Below are positions 8,460 through 18,477 of a stretch of 64,000 nt of DNA, piece by piece. A program made the position numbers and the translations under genes. Each line of letters begins with the position of its first letter. Position 1 is the stretch's first letter. The stretch covers positions 1-64,000 of the forward strand of contig NZ_JAHWGU010000005.1 of assembly GCF_020873875.1 (NCBI RefSeq), read 5' to 3'. The notes beneath the pieces were generated by a model. It was given only the letters and a program-made list of their open reading frames with translations. It was not told the DNA's origin and ran no database searches. The stretch is from Actinoplanes sp. DH11 (GTDB lineage Bacteria > Actinomycetota > Actinomycetes > Mycobacteriales > Micromonosporaceae).

Positions 8460-9356
8460 TCAGCCCGGGTAGAAGTTGCCGTAGACGTCCAGCGGGCCGG
8501 CCACCGCCTCGTACGTGTCACCGCCCGCGTCCCGGCCGCCCGGCGGATGCGCGTACTTGGCGGTGAACGTGTAGGTGCCCGGCGCGAGACTGTCCGCCGA
8601 GGCGAGCGTGAACCGGTAGAGCAGCGCGCCCGGCGTCTCGGTGACCGACGTCGTGACGGCGGCGCCAGGGGTCCGCTTGGTGCCGCCCCGGGAGACCAGC
8701 CCTTCGGTACGGGCCACCCGGATCACCACGTCGAGAGCGGTGAGGGTCTCGGTGGTCTTGAGGGTGACGACCGACGCGCCCTGGGTGTCGCCGGTGTCCG
8801 GGTCGATCGAGCCGTCCGACCAGAGCGGGCCCTGCTCGACCCGGGTGTTGCCGGGCTGCCCCTTGGCCGGTGCCGCCGAGCCCGGTGCCGCCGAGCCCGG
8901 TGCCGCCGAGCCCGGTGCCGCCGGCGAGGACGGTGCGGCCGGCGACGAGGATGCGGCCGGTGGCGAGACCGGCGCGGCGGACCGGGCCGGTTCGCGACCG
9001 GTCGAGGGCGAGGCCGGTGCCGGCGACGTGCCGGTCGGCCGGGCGGGCGCGGCACTGCCGGGCGAGGAGGTTCCGCCGGGTGCCGGCGAGGTGACGGCGG
9101 GCGCCGGGTCCGGCGGCGGGGCGTCGTTGCTGCCGGCCAGCGCCCAGTTGGCGACACCGCCACCGGCGAGCAGGGCCGCGACCGTGGCCGCCGCGGCAGC
9201 CATCCGGGTGCGAGGTCCACGGCGGGGCGCGCGGCGGGTCACCGGCGCGGACGTCGCGGCCATGGCGATCCGGTCGAGCATCGCCTCCCGGTCCGGCCGG
9301 TGGCCGGCCGCCTCGGCACGCAGGGCCGCGCGCAGTTCGTCGTCGGAGAGCCTCAT
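8460..9356 (-). CDS. Membrane protein partner of the ECF sigma factor (anti-sigma-like)
   Basis: 298 aa. Start at 9356 overlaps the sigma-factor stop (ATGA). A short cytosolic N-terminal region (1-50, MRLSDDELRAALRAEAAGHR) is followed by one membrane helix (about 52-75), then a long Pro/Ala/Ser-rich extracellular linker (about 78-190) containing GSAAP repeats encoded by four 15-bp units at 8866-8925. The C-terminal domain (about 195-298) looks all-beta. The topology and coupling suggest an anti-sigma or sensor protein for the adjacent SigE-type factor, but I see no zinc-binding anti-sigma motif. The function is inferred from position. Confidence 0.7.
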   Translation of the reverse strand: MRLSDDELRAALRAEAAGHRPDREAMLDRIAMAATSAPVTRRAPRRGPRTRMAAAAATVAALLAGGGVANWALAGSNDAPPPDPAPAVTSPAPGGTSSPGSAAPARPTGTSPAPASPSTGREPARSAAPVSPPAASSSPAAPSSPAAPGSAAPGSAAPGSAAPAKGQPGNTRVEQGPLWSDGSIDPDTGDTQGASVVTLKTTETLTALDVVIRVARTEGLVSRGGTKRTPGAAVTTSVTETPGALLYRFTLASADSLAPGTYTFTAKYAHPPGGRDAGGDTYEAVAGPLDVYGNFYPG

Positions 9357-9859
9357 CGCGCCGCCTCCCAGCCGTCGATCGATGCCACGCCGCCGCCGTC
9401 GAGCAGCCCGGCCAGCTGCTTCGCGCCGCGCGAGGTGGCACTCTTCACGGCGCCGACGGAGATGCCGAGGATCGCGGCCACCTCCCGTTCCGGCAGGTCG
9501 AAGGCGTACCGCAGGACGACGCAGGCCCGCCGGCGGTGAGGCAGACGGCGCAGGGCGCCGCGGACGTCGAGAACGGCGGAGACGTCGCTCTCCCGGGTAC
9601 GCCGCAACGACTCGAACGACAGCAGCCGCTCCCGGCCCCGGCGGCGGACCCAGTTGCGGGCCAGGTTCATCAGGATGCCGTGACCGTACGCGGCCGGGTC
9701 GTCGGCGGCGGTCACCCGGTCCCAGTGCCGCCAGCACTCGGTGAGCGCGTCCGCGGCGAGGTCGTCGGCGACGTCGGGCTCACCGGTCATCAGGTACGCC
9801 AGGCGGGACAGCGACGCGTGGTGCCGCTCGAAGTACGCGTGGAAGGCCTCGTCGCGCAT
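9353..9859 (-). CDS. ECF RNA polymerase sigma factor, SigE-like family
   Basis: 168 aa. The start at 9859 is chosen because of a strong Shine-Dalgarno (GGAAGGGG) just upstream; longer in-frame versions lack support. Region 2 (about 10-80) includes YLMTGEPDVADDLAADAL and region 4 (about 108-158) has LPHRRRACVVLRYAFDLPEREVAAIL with the helix-turn-helix ILGISVGAVKSATSRG. This matches SigE-type ECF factors common in actinomycetes. It is co-transcribed with the membrane protein downstream, which likely controls it. The signal and regulon cannot be read from the window. Confidence 0.9.
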   Translation of the reverse strand: MRDEAFHAYFERHHASLSRLAYLMTGEPDVADDLAADALTECWRHWDRVTAADDPAAYGHGILMNLARNWVRRRGRERLLSFESLRRTRESDVSAVLDVRGALRRLPHRRRACVVLRYAFDLPEREVAAILGISVGAVKSATSRGAKQLAGLLDGGGVASIDGWEAAR

Positions 9860-9976
9860 CGGCACCCCTTCCTGACCCGTGCGAGCATCCGTCCCGGACC
9901 GGGAGACGGTAGAGATCGGAACGGCCGGAAGGCAAGAAGGTGAGACGGGGATATCAGCTCGGTGGGGCTGGGCACC

Positions 9977-10009
9977 GGGCTGCGCGACCACTCGCCGGTC
10001 GCGCAGCCC
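9977..10009 (-). terminator. Strong hairpin terminator of glgP
   Basis: A perfect 13-bp stem (9977-9989 with 9997-10009) with a 7-nt loop begins 20 nt beyond the glgP stop. It separates glgP from the sigma-factor operon, whose promoter must lie in 9860-9976. It could work in both directions. Confidence 0.75.
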
Positions 10010-10028
10010 TGCCGGAGGCGTACCCCTT

Positions 10029-12467
<2,439 letters not shown>

Positions 12468-12571
12468 GCCGCCATTGTGCCGCGTTCCGGTTTCCTCCGG
12501 CTCGGTGTTCCGGTTCCCGGTTCGGTCCCCGTTCGGCCGAAAGCCGTCATCGGCCCTTTCGCGCACGGCAT

Positions 12572-12622
12572 CGTCAACAATCCGGGCGCGTCAACAATCC
12601 GCCCGCGTCAACAGTCCGGGCG
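12572..12622. repeat. Three tandem 17-bp repeats between glgP and the PPTase gene
   Basis: CGTCAACAATCCGGGCG at 12572-12588 is repeated at 12589-12605 and 12606-12622 with two or three substitutions. On the minus strand each unit contains TTGACG, a -35-like hexamer. They lie in the divergent promoter region and could be binding sites or slippage products. Confidence 0.75.
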
Positions 12623-12667
12623 CGGCCCCGATCACCCGGCGCGCCGGTCGGTGGCACACTTCTGCCC

Positions 12668-13306
12668 GTGCTCGACCTGTTGCTGCCGCCACCGGTGCGG
12701 ACCGCCGAGGCCTTCACCGACGACCCGTCCGAGCCCTGCTTCCCCGGCGAGGAGGATTTGATCGGGGCGGCGGTGCCCGGCCGGCGCCGCGAGTTCGTCA
12801 CGGCCCGCCGGTGCGCCCGCGAGGCGCTCGCCCAGCTCGGTCACCCACCGGTGGCGATCCGCTCCGGCGGCCGCCGCGAGCCGCTCTGGCCGGCGGGGGT
12901 GGTCGGAAGCATCACGCACTGCACCGGATACCGGGCCGCCGCGGTCGCCGCCGCCGCCGACGTGCGGGCCGTCGGCGTGGACGCCGAACCGCACGCGCCC
13001 CTGCCGGACCGGGTGCTGCCGGCCGTGACGACGGCCGAGGACCGGGACCACCTGGCCGGCCTGCGCCGCGACCACCCGGCGGTGCACTGGGACCGGCTGC
13101 TGTTCAGCGCCAAGGAGTCGGTCTACAAGGCCTGGTTCCCGCTGACCGGCCGCTGGCTGGGCTTCGACGATGCCGACCTGCTCATCGACCCGGCCGGCCG
13201 CACGTTCACGGCGCGCATCCGGATCGACTCTCCGCTGCCGCACCTGCACGGCCGGTGGCTCGTCGACCACGGCCTGGTGGTCACCGCGGTGCTGGTGGAC
13301 GCCTGA
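12668..13306 (+). CDS. 4'-phosphopantetheinyl transferase, Sfp/EntD type
   Basis: 212 aa, GTG start. The family moves the phosphopantetheine arm from CoA to carrier-protein Ser of PKS, NRPS or fatty-acid synthases. The two magnesium/CoA motifs are present: VGVDAEPH (about 100-107) and FSAKESVYKAWF (about 145-156). The N-terminal MLDLLLPPPVRTAEAF and SITHCTGYRAAAV also match EntD-like enzymes. No synthase lies in the window, so it probably serves clusters elsewhere. A CACACT box 7 nt before the GTG and no Shine-Dalgarno suggest a leaderless mRNA. It converges on the MFS gene, 12 bp apart. Confidence 0.92.
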   Translation: MLDLLLPPPVRTAEAFTDDPSEPCFPGEEDLIGAAVPGRRREFVTARRCAREALAQLGHPPVAIRSGGRREPLWPAGVVGSITHCTGYRAAAVAAAADVRAVGVDAEPHAPLPDRVLPAVTTAEDRDHLAGLRRDHPAVHWDRLLFSAKESVYKAWFPLTGRWLGFDDADLLIDPAGRTFTARIRIDSPLPHLHGRWLVDHGLVVTAVLVDA

Positions 13307-13318
13307 CGGTCAGGAGGG

Positions 13319-14515
13319 TCAGATCTGGCGGTTGCGGCCGGCGTAGAGGCCCGCCACGATCTGCGGGACGGTCAGGGCCGCCATCAGCGCCAGCGGCAGC
13401 CGCCAGCTCTCCGTCGCGTCGTGCAGCGCGCCGATCAGGATCGGACCCGGGATGGCGATCAGGTAGCCGACGCCCTGCGCGAAGGCGGACAGCTTGACCA
13501 CCACGGCCGGGTTGCTGCCGCGCAACGCGATCATGGTGAGGACCAGGGGGAACGCGGTGTTCGCCACGCCCAGCAGCGCGGCCCACAGCCACGGCGCCGC
13601 GGTCGGGGACCAGAACAGCCCGGCCCAGCCGGCGGCACCGAACACCCCCAGCACCAGCGCGATCAGGCTCTGACTGCGGACCCGGCCGGCGAGCGCGGAG
13701 AGCCCGAAACCCAGGGGCACGCCGAGGAACGAGGTGACCGCGAAGAGGACGCCGGCCGTACCGGCCGAGATGCCGGCGTCCCGGTAGATCTGCGGCAACC
13801 AGCCGATGATCACGTAGGCGGCGGTCGACTGCATGCCGAAGTAGACGGCGAGCGCCCAGGCGACCGGGTTACGCGTCACGCGTACCGAAGGGTGGACCTG
13901 GCCCTGATCCCGGACGTTCGACCGGTCCCGCGCCATCATCAGCCACGGCGGGAGCGCGACGAGCGCGGCGAGGGCCCAGCAGGCCAGGCCGAGGCGCCAG
14001 TCGTCGCCGAACGCGCCGGTCAGCGGCACGGTCGCGGCGGCGGCCGTGGTGGCACCCACGTTGAGCGCCACCGTGTAGAGGCCGGTCACGGTGCCGACCT
14101 GGCCCGGGAAGTGGTCCTTGACGATCGACGGCAGCAGCACGTTGACAAGCGCGATGCCGGCCAGCGCCACCGCACTGAGCAGCAGGAACACCGCCGGGCC
14201 GCCGGCGAAGGGGCGCACCGCGAGGCCGACGGCGAGCAGCATCAGGCCGCCGAGGATCACGCGCGGGGCGCCGACCCGCCGGGCCAGGCGCGGCGCGGCC
14301 AGGCCGATGGCGGCGAAACACACGACGGGTACGGACGTCAGCAGCCCCGCCACCGTCGTCGACATGCCGAGACCGGCCCGGAGTTCGGTGAGCACCGGGC
14401 CGACGCTGGTGACCGCGAGCCGCAGGTTCACCGCCGCCAGCAGCAGAGCCGTCAGGGTGAACAGTCGGCCCTGGCGGCGCGAGACCACCCGGGCCCGATC
14501 CTCAAGAATTGCCAC
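13319..14515 (-). CDS. MFS transporter, CynX/NimT (cyanate permease-like) family
   Basis: 398 aa, GTG start, with about twelve predicted membrane helices. The N-terminal segment AVNLRLAVTSVGPVLTELRAGLGMS is typical of the CynX/NimT group of major facilitator proteins, and RRVGAPRVILGG matches the loop 2-3 region. Family members move cyanate, 2-nitroimidazole or other small solutes; the substrate here cannot be told. It lies downstream of, and on the same strand as, the siderophore-interacting protein, but a hairpin at the latter's stop makes it likely to be a separate unit. Confidence 0.88.
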   Translation of the reverse strand: MAILEDRARVVSRRQGRLFTLTALLLAAVNLRLAVTSVGPVLTELRAGLGMSTTVAGLLTSVPVVCFAAIGLAAPRLARRVGAPRVILGGLMLLAVGLAVRPFAGGPAVFLLLSAVALAGIALVNVLLPSIVKDHFPGQVGTVTGLYTVALNVGATTAAAATVPLTGAFGDDWRLGLACWALAALVALPPWLMMARDRSNVRDQGQVHPSVRVTRNPVAWALAVYFGMQSTAAYVIIGWLPQIYRDAGISAGTAGVLFAVTSFLGVPLGFGLSALAGRVRSQSLIALVLGVFGAAGWAGLFWSPTAAPWLWAALLGVANTAFPLVLTMIALRGSNPAVVVKLSAFAQGVGYLIAIPGPILIGALHDATESWRLPLALMAALTVPQIVAGLYAGRNRQI

Positions 14516-14577
14516 CGAACCATCATGGCCCTGCTCAGACGTGGTTGCCCGGTCAGGTGCGTACGGTCACATCGGCC

Positions 14578-14602
14578 GCCCGCCACTTACACCGTGGCGG
14601 GC
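14578..14602 (-). terminator. Hairpin overlapping the stop codon of the siderophore-interacting gene
   Basis: A perfect 9-bp GC stem (14578-14586 with 14594-14602) has a 7-nt loop (14587-14593) that contains the TAA stop (14587-14589) of the minus-strand gene. It would end transcription right at the stop codon. Confidence 0.6.
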
Positions 14603-15426
14603 GTCTCCTGCTCCCGCTCGGTCTGCTCGTTGAACTCGCGCTTGCTGGTCTGCCAGCCGTCCTCGTTCATCCCGTTGCGCCAGTAGCCCGAGATGGACAG
14701 CTGGTCCATCGTCAGCCCGCGGTCCCGGCGCAGGTGGCCGCGCAGGTCACGGACCAGGTTCGCCTCGCCGTGCACGAACGCCTGCGCCCGGCCCGCCGGG
14801 AACGTCGCGTTGCGCACCGCGTCGCAGAGCAGCACACCGACCGGGCGGGATCCGCGGTGCAGCCAGGTGATGTCGGCGTCGGCCGGAGCGGACAGCTTCT
14901 GCTCCTCGTCCGCGCTCTCCACCTCGAGGAACGCCCGCACCGGGATCCCCTCGGGCATGCCCTCCAGCGCGGCCGCGATCGCCGGTAGCGCGCTCTCGTC
15001 GCCGGCGAGCAGATGCCAGTCGGCGTCCGGGCTCGGCGCGTAGGCCCCGCCGGGACCCATGAACCGGAACGGGTCGCCGGGCTTGGCCTGCGCCGCCCAG
15101 GGGCCCGCCACGCCGGCGTCACCGTGCACCACGAAGTCGACCCACATCTCGGGGATCTCGGGCAGCCACTTGCGAACCGTGTACGTCCGCACCGCGGGCC
15201 AGGCGTCGGACGGCATCGTCTCCCGGATCGTGCCGAGGTCGAACGTCGCCGGGTAGTCGACGCCGGCCTGCGGGAAGAGCACCTTGATGTAGTGGTCGGT
15301 GAACTGCCCGGCGTCGATGCGACGCAGGCCCTCACCGCCGACCACGACACGCACCATGTGCGGGGTCAGCTGTTCGACCCGGGTGACCACGCCCTCGTGG
15401 GCCGGCCGCGCTGGTCTGGTAGCCAT
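14587..15426 (-). CDS. Siderophore-interacting protein (FAD ferric-siderophore reductase)
   Basis: 279 aa, cytoplasmic flavoprotein of the ViuB/SIP family that reduces ferric siderophores to release iron. The N-terminal FAD-binding beta-barrel (about 1-125) includes RTYTVRKW, the flavin-contact motif, and FVVHGDAGVAGPWAAQAKPGD. The C-terminal NAD(P)H-like domain (about 130-265) has LLAGDESALPAIAAALE and FVHGEANLVRDLRGHL, and ends with SISGYWRNGMNEDGW, all typical of SIP proteins. A Shine-Dalgarno GAGGT precedes the ATG. An IdeR/DmdR-like iron box 50 bp upstream indicates repression by iron. No siderophore synthesis or uptake genes are adjacent. Confidence 0.93.
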   Translation of the reverse strand: MATRPARPAHEGVVTRVEQLTPHMVRVVVGGEGLRRIDAGQFTDHYIKVLFPQAGVDYPATFDLGTIRETMPSDAWPAVRTYTVRKWLPEIPEMWVDFVVHGDAGVAGPWAAQAKPGDPFRFMGPGGAYAPSPDADWHLLAGDESALPAIAAALEGMPEGIPVRAFLEVESADEEQKLSAPADADITWLHRGSRPVGVLLCDAVRNATFPAGRAQAFVHGEANLVRDLRGHLRRDRGLTMDQLSISGYWRNGMNEDGWQTSKREFNEQTEREQETPATV

Positions 15427-15475
15427 GACTGCACCTCACTGCCAGTGGGATGAGACCACCGGTGGGACGATCTCG

Positions 15476-15494
15476 GCAGGTAAGGCTACCCTCA
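15476..15494. promoter_or_regulatory. IdeR/DmdR-type iron box
   Basis: On the minus strand TGAGGGTAGCCTTACCTGC matches 14 of 19 positions of the actinobacterial iron-box consensus, including the core TAGCCT. It lies 50 bp upstream of the siderophore-interacting gene, where a ferrous-iron-bound DtxR-family repressor would block transcription. Confidence 0.7.
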
Positions 15495-15643
15495 TTCACC
15501 CTGATCTACCGGATCGCCGCCGGGTAATTTCGCCCGTCGATGCGGGCGGCCGATGTCCCGGTACCCGAAAGGTGGGCCGGGAGATCCCGGCCCACCTACT
15601 CGTTCGATGCTCGGCTACCCGCGTCGAGCGGTTCTGCCGATGG

Positions 15644-17089
15644 TCAGCGCCAGGTCTTGCGGGGCCGGTTGCGGAGCAGGGCCACCACGATCAGGGAGGC
15701 CAGCAGGAGCACGGCGCCGCCGCCCACCCAGACGATGTTGTTGGCGATCAGGCTGATCGGGCCGCTGTCCTGCTTCGCGGGCGGCTCGGCCTGCGGGTTG
15801 GTGTCCGCCGGCACGTACTCGATCTCGTCGGGCGCCCCGTCGTCGATCACCGCGGCCGCGTTGTCGTCCTCGCCGGCCTGCTCGGCGGCCTGCTCGGTCG
15901 CCGCGGGCTTGGCGGTCTTCGTGGACTTCGGCGTGGCCGCCTGCTCCGTGTCGTTCTCCTCGGAGCCGCTGCCCTGCGAACCGCTGCCCGTGCCGCTGTC
16001 GCTCTGCTCGGCGCCGTTGTCCTGGGAGCCGTTGTCCTGCGAGCCGGTGCCCTCGGTGCTGTTCTCGTCGGTGCCGTTGTCCTCGGTGCTGTTGTCCTCG
16101 GTGCTGTTGCCGCCACCGTTGTTGTTCGAGTTCACGTCGTCGTCGTTGGTGCCGGTCTGTGCCGGTCGCGTCGTCGAGTTCGTGCGCGGCGTGGTGGTGC
16201 TGTTCGGCTTCGCGGTGGCCGTCGCGGCCGGCTTCGTGGGCTTGGTCGGCTTCACGCCGCCGCTGTTGGTGTCGTTCCCGCCGCCGGTGTTGCCGCCACC
16301 AGCGTTGTTGCCGCCGCCGTCGTTGTTGCCCCCGCCGGCGTTGTTGCCCCCGCCAGCGTTGTTCCCCCCGCCGTCGTTGTTGCCGCCGCCCCCGTTGTCG
16401 CCGCCGCCGGCGCCGACCGTGATCCGGACCGAGTCCAGGGCGGGCGTCTGGTTGGCGCGCTCCATCATCGGGATGCGGTGCGAGCCGTCACCGGCCCACG
16501 ACGAGCACTGTGCGGTGCCCTCCTCCGGCAGCCCCGGCACCTGGATCGTCACGGTGTCCGGCTCGGAGCCGCCCCGGCTGTCCTCGGTGGCGACGAAGAA
16601 CGCCGGCACCGGCTCCGGCGCGGGCGCCTCGTCGGTGCTGGTCAGCATCCGGCACGCGGTGTGGAAGTGGCCGCGCACCAGGCCGTTCTGCAGGACGCTG
16701 CTCTCCACGTAGTACCCGCCCTGGCCGGCCGCGAGGAACCGGTCCCGGATCAGGTTGCGCGTGCTCACCCGCAGCGTGAACGGGGTGCCCGGCTCGACGG
16801 TGCGAGGGGCCTCGGTGATCAGCAGGGTCGGGTTGTTCCCGGCCGCGCCGACCTCACCGAACTCGGTCGAGACGCACCGGTTGCCCTTCTGGAAGCCGTC
16901 GTGCGGCTCCAGGGTGCTGTCCACACAGGTGTCGGTCAGGATGGTCAGGTTGTTGCCCACCACCTTGCCGGCGCCGCTCTCGCCGCTCGCTGTGGGGGTG
17001 TCCTCGGCGTAGGAGAGCTGCGTGAAGCCGATGACACCGCCGGCCGCGGCGAGAACTGCTCCGGCGGCCAGGAGCCGGGTGCGTCGCAT
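15644..17089 (-). CDS. Secreted Asn/Gly-rich protein with C-terminal membrane anchor
   Basis: 481 aa, no named family. Signal peptide 1-28 (cut near LSYA|ED). A globular domain (about 40-225) carries five Cys and the segments RDRFLAAGQGGYYVESSVLQNGLVRGHFH and TIQVPGLPEEGTAQC. Then come GGGNN-type repeats (about 230-275) and a long acidic Asn/Ser/Thr/Glu-rich stalk (about 276-440). A C-terminal helix (WVGGGAVLLLASLIVVALL) with a basic tail closes the protein. It looks like a surface protein on a flexible stalk; no sortase motif is evident, so the membrane helix is the likely anchor. A GAAGG Shine-Dalgarno precedes the ATG, and the 17160-17250 region is unusually AT-rich, so its promoter probably sits there. 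Confidence 0.8.
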   Translation of the reverse strand: MRRTRLLAAGAVLAAAGGVIGFTQLSYAEDTPTASGESGAGKVVGNNLTILTDTCVDSTLEPHDGFQKGNRCVSTEFGEVGAAGNNPTLLITEAPRTVEPGTPFTLRVSTRNLIRDRFLAAGQGGYYVESSVLQNGLVRGHFHTACRMLTSTDEAPAPEPVPAFFVATEDSRGGSEPDTVTIQVPGLPEEGTAQCSSWAGDGSHRIPMMERANQTPALDSVRITVGAGGGDNGGGGNNDGGGNNAGGGNNAGGGNNDGGGNNAGGGNTGGGNDTNSGGVKPTKPTKPAATATAKPNSTTTPRTNSTTRPAQTGTNDDDVNSNNNGGGNSTEDNSTEDNGTDENSTEGTGSQDNGSQDNGAEQSDSGTGSGSQGSGSEENDTEQAATPKSTKTAKPAATEQAAEQAGEDDNAAAVIDDGAPDEIEYVPADTNPQAEPPAKQDSGPISLIANNIVWVGGGAVLLLASLIVVALLRNRPRKTWR

Positions 17090-17254
17090 GAGGTGACCTT
17101 CTTTTCCCCGAGTTCGGCGGATTCGCGGCGCCGGTGACAGCGCCGACGCCCAGCACGTTAAGAGGCGCTTTCACAGAAATCAATTCCGCGCAGAAACTTG
17201 AGCGATTCTTATGCCGAACTTAAAGAAAAAATATGGGTCCATTCTTGAACCCCC

Positions 17255-17278
17255 GGCATCATCCGTTCGGATGATGTC
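17255..17278 (-). terminator. Hairpin terminator of the glycerophosphodiesterase gene
   Basis: A 10-bp stem (17255-17264 with 17269-17278, one G-U pair) capped by a 4-nt loop lies 75 nt after the minus-strand stop at 17353. It separates that gene from the secreted Asn-rich protein, whose promoter follows. Confidence 0.65.
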
Positions 17279-17352
17279 GCCGGTTCACGCGATCTGGCGC
17301 GAACTCCCCTGACCAGGGACAGTACATGACCGCCCGGTGAGCGGGTCAAGCC

Positions 17353-18126
17353 TCACCGTGACCAGAGCCCGCGCGCCTCGAATACGTTCCGGAGTACGTC
17401 GATGCGATCTGTCATGATGCCGTCGACGCCCATGTCGAGCAGCGTATTCATCTGTTCCGGATCGTCGATCGTCCACACGTGAACGGCCAGACCCAGCCGG
17501 TGCAGATAGGCGAGAAATCGTGGGGTGAGAACTGTCACCGGACCGTGCCGCACCGGGATCTGGGCGGCGACGGCGGACGTCGGCGGGCGCAACCGGAGAC
17601 CGGGCACCGACGCGATCCGGAGCCGGGCCACCTCGCCCATGCCGAGTGACGTCGCCACCCGCGGCCCGGCGAGCGCGCGGACCCGGGCCAGCCGCCGGTC
17701 GCTGAACGAGGCGAGCAGCACCCGGTCCCCGGCACCGGTACGGCGTACCGCCGCGACCGCCGGTTCCACGGCCGTGTCGGCCTTCACGTCCACGTTGAAC
17801 CGGATCTCCGGCCACGCGTGAAGGATCTCGTCCAGCCGGGGGACCGCTGCCGCGCCACCGACCCGGACCGTGGCGAGGTCCGCCCAGCTGAGCGCGGCGA
17901 TCCGGCCGGCCCGGCCGGCCACCCGGTCCAGCGCCGGATCGTGGATCACGACCGGCACCCCGTCGGCGGTGGCGTGCACGTCCGTCTCCACGTACCGATA
18001 ACCCAGCTTGACCGCCCGCTCGAAGGCCGCCGCCGTGTTCTCCGGGCCTGCCGCGTCGCCGCCCGCGGCACCACCGCGGTGCGCGAAGGCGATCGGTTGC
18101 GGCGCGTCGAGGAAGGGGTGATCCAC
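17353..18126 (-). CDS. Glycerophosphodiester phosphodiesterase
   Basis: 257 aa from a GTG at 18126; an in-frame ATG at 18156 would add ten residues. The family hydrolyses glycerophosphodiesters to sn-glycerol-3-phosphate and an alcohol. Motifs: FAHRGG with PENT a little further on (about 14-30), YVETDVHATADGVPVVIHDP (metal-binding Glu and Asp, catalytic His), and the barrel-end VWTIDDPEQMNTLLDMGVDGIMTD. No signal peptide, so probably cytosolic. The GTG is preceded by CATACT with 6-nt spacing and no Shine-Dalgarno, suggesting leaderless transcription. It is divergent from the flavoprotein genes. Confidence 0.9.
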   Translation of the reverse strand: MDHPFLDAPQPIAFAHRGGAAGGDAAGPENTAAAFERAVKLGYRYVETDVHATADGVPVVIHDPALDRVAGRAGRIAALSWADLATVRVGGAAAVPRLDEILHAWPEIRFNVDVKADTAVEPAVAAVRRTGAGDRVLLASFSDRRLARVRALAGPRVATSLGMGEVARLRIASVPGLRLRPPTSAVAAQIPVRHGPVTVLTPRFLAYLHRLGLAVHVWTIDDPEQMNTLLDMGVDGIMTDRIDVLRNVFEARGLWSR

Positions 18127-18262
18127 GCCAGCAGTATGGCGGCCTTTGTTGCGCATCGGTAAAAGACTCAACGGCCCATTGACCCGCACCACTCACCTGA
18201 AGATCCTGTTGGGCGAAGCGCAGCATCCGCCAGCACAGCGTGCCGGAGGGAGGTAGGCAACG

Positions 18263-18406
18263 GTGAGAACGAATGTGCGCCGGAGCACGATCAAGCGCCG
18301 CAGCGTCACCCGGCGGTTCGGGGCGCGTCCGCGGGCCCGGCTGCGGATCATTCCGCGCTGGCCCCGCCTGCGCTGGTCCGCGCGACCGGCACCGGCGCGG
18401 CCGTGA
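18263..18406 (+). CDS. Small Arg-rich protein (possible)
   Basis: A 47-residue reading frame from a GTG at 18263, preceded by a strong Shine-Dalgarno (GGAGGGAGG). About 19 of its residues are Arg or Lys (VRRSTIKRRSVTRRFG...), with two Trp near RIIPRWPRLRW. No family is recognised. Its stop (TGA, 18404-18406) overlaps a GTG at 18403 that opens a 24-codon frame running directly into the ATG of the flavoprotein gene at 18478. The pair could couple translation to the next gene, which lacks its own Shine-Dalgarno. High-GC DNA makes Arg-rich frames common, so confidence is low. Confidence 0.3.
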   Translation: MRTNVRRSTIKRRSVTRRFGARPRARLRIIPRWPRLRWSARPAPARP

Positions 18407-18477
18407 CCCCGGCGGTCGTCACCGAAGCCCGCGGCCCGGCGGTTGTCGTCGAAGCCGGCGCCCCGGCGGTCGGCTAG

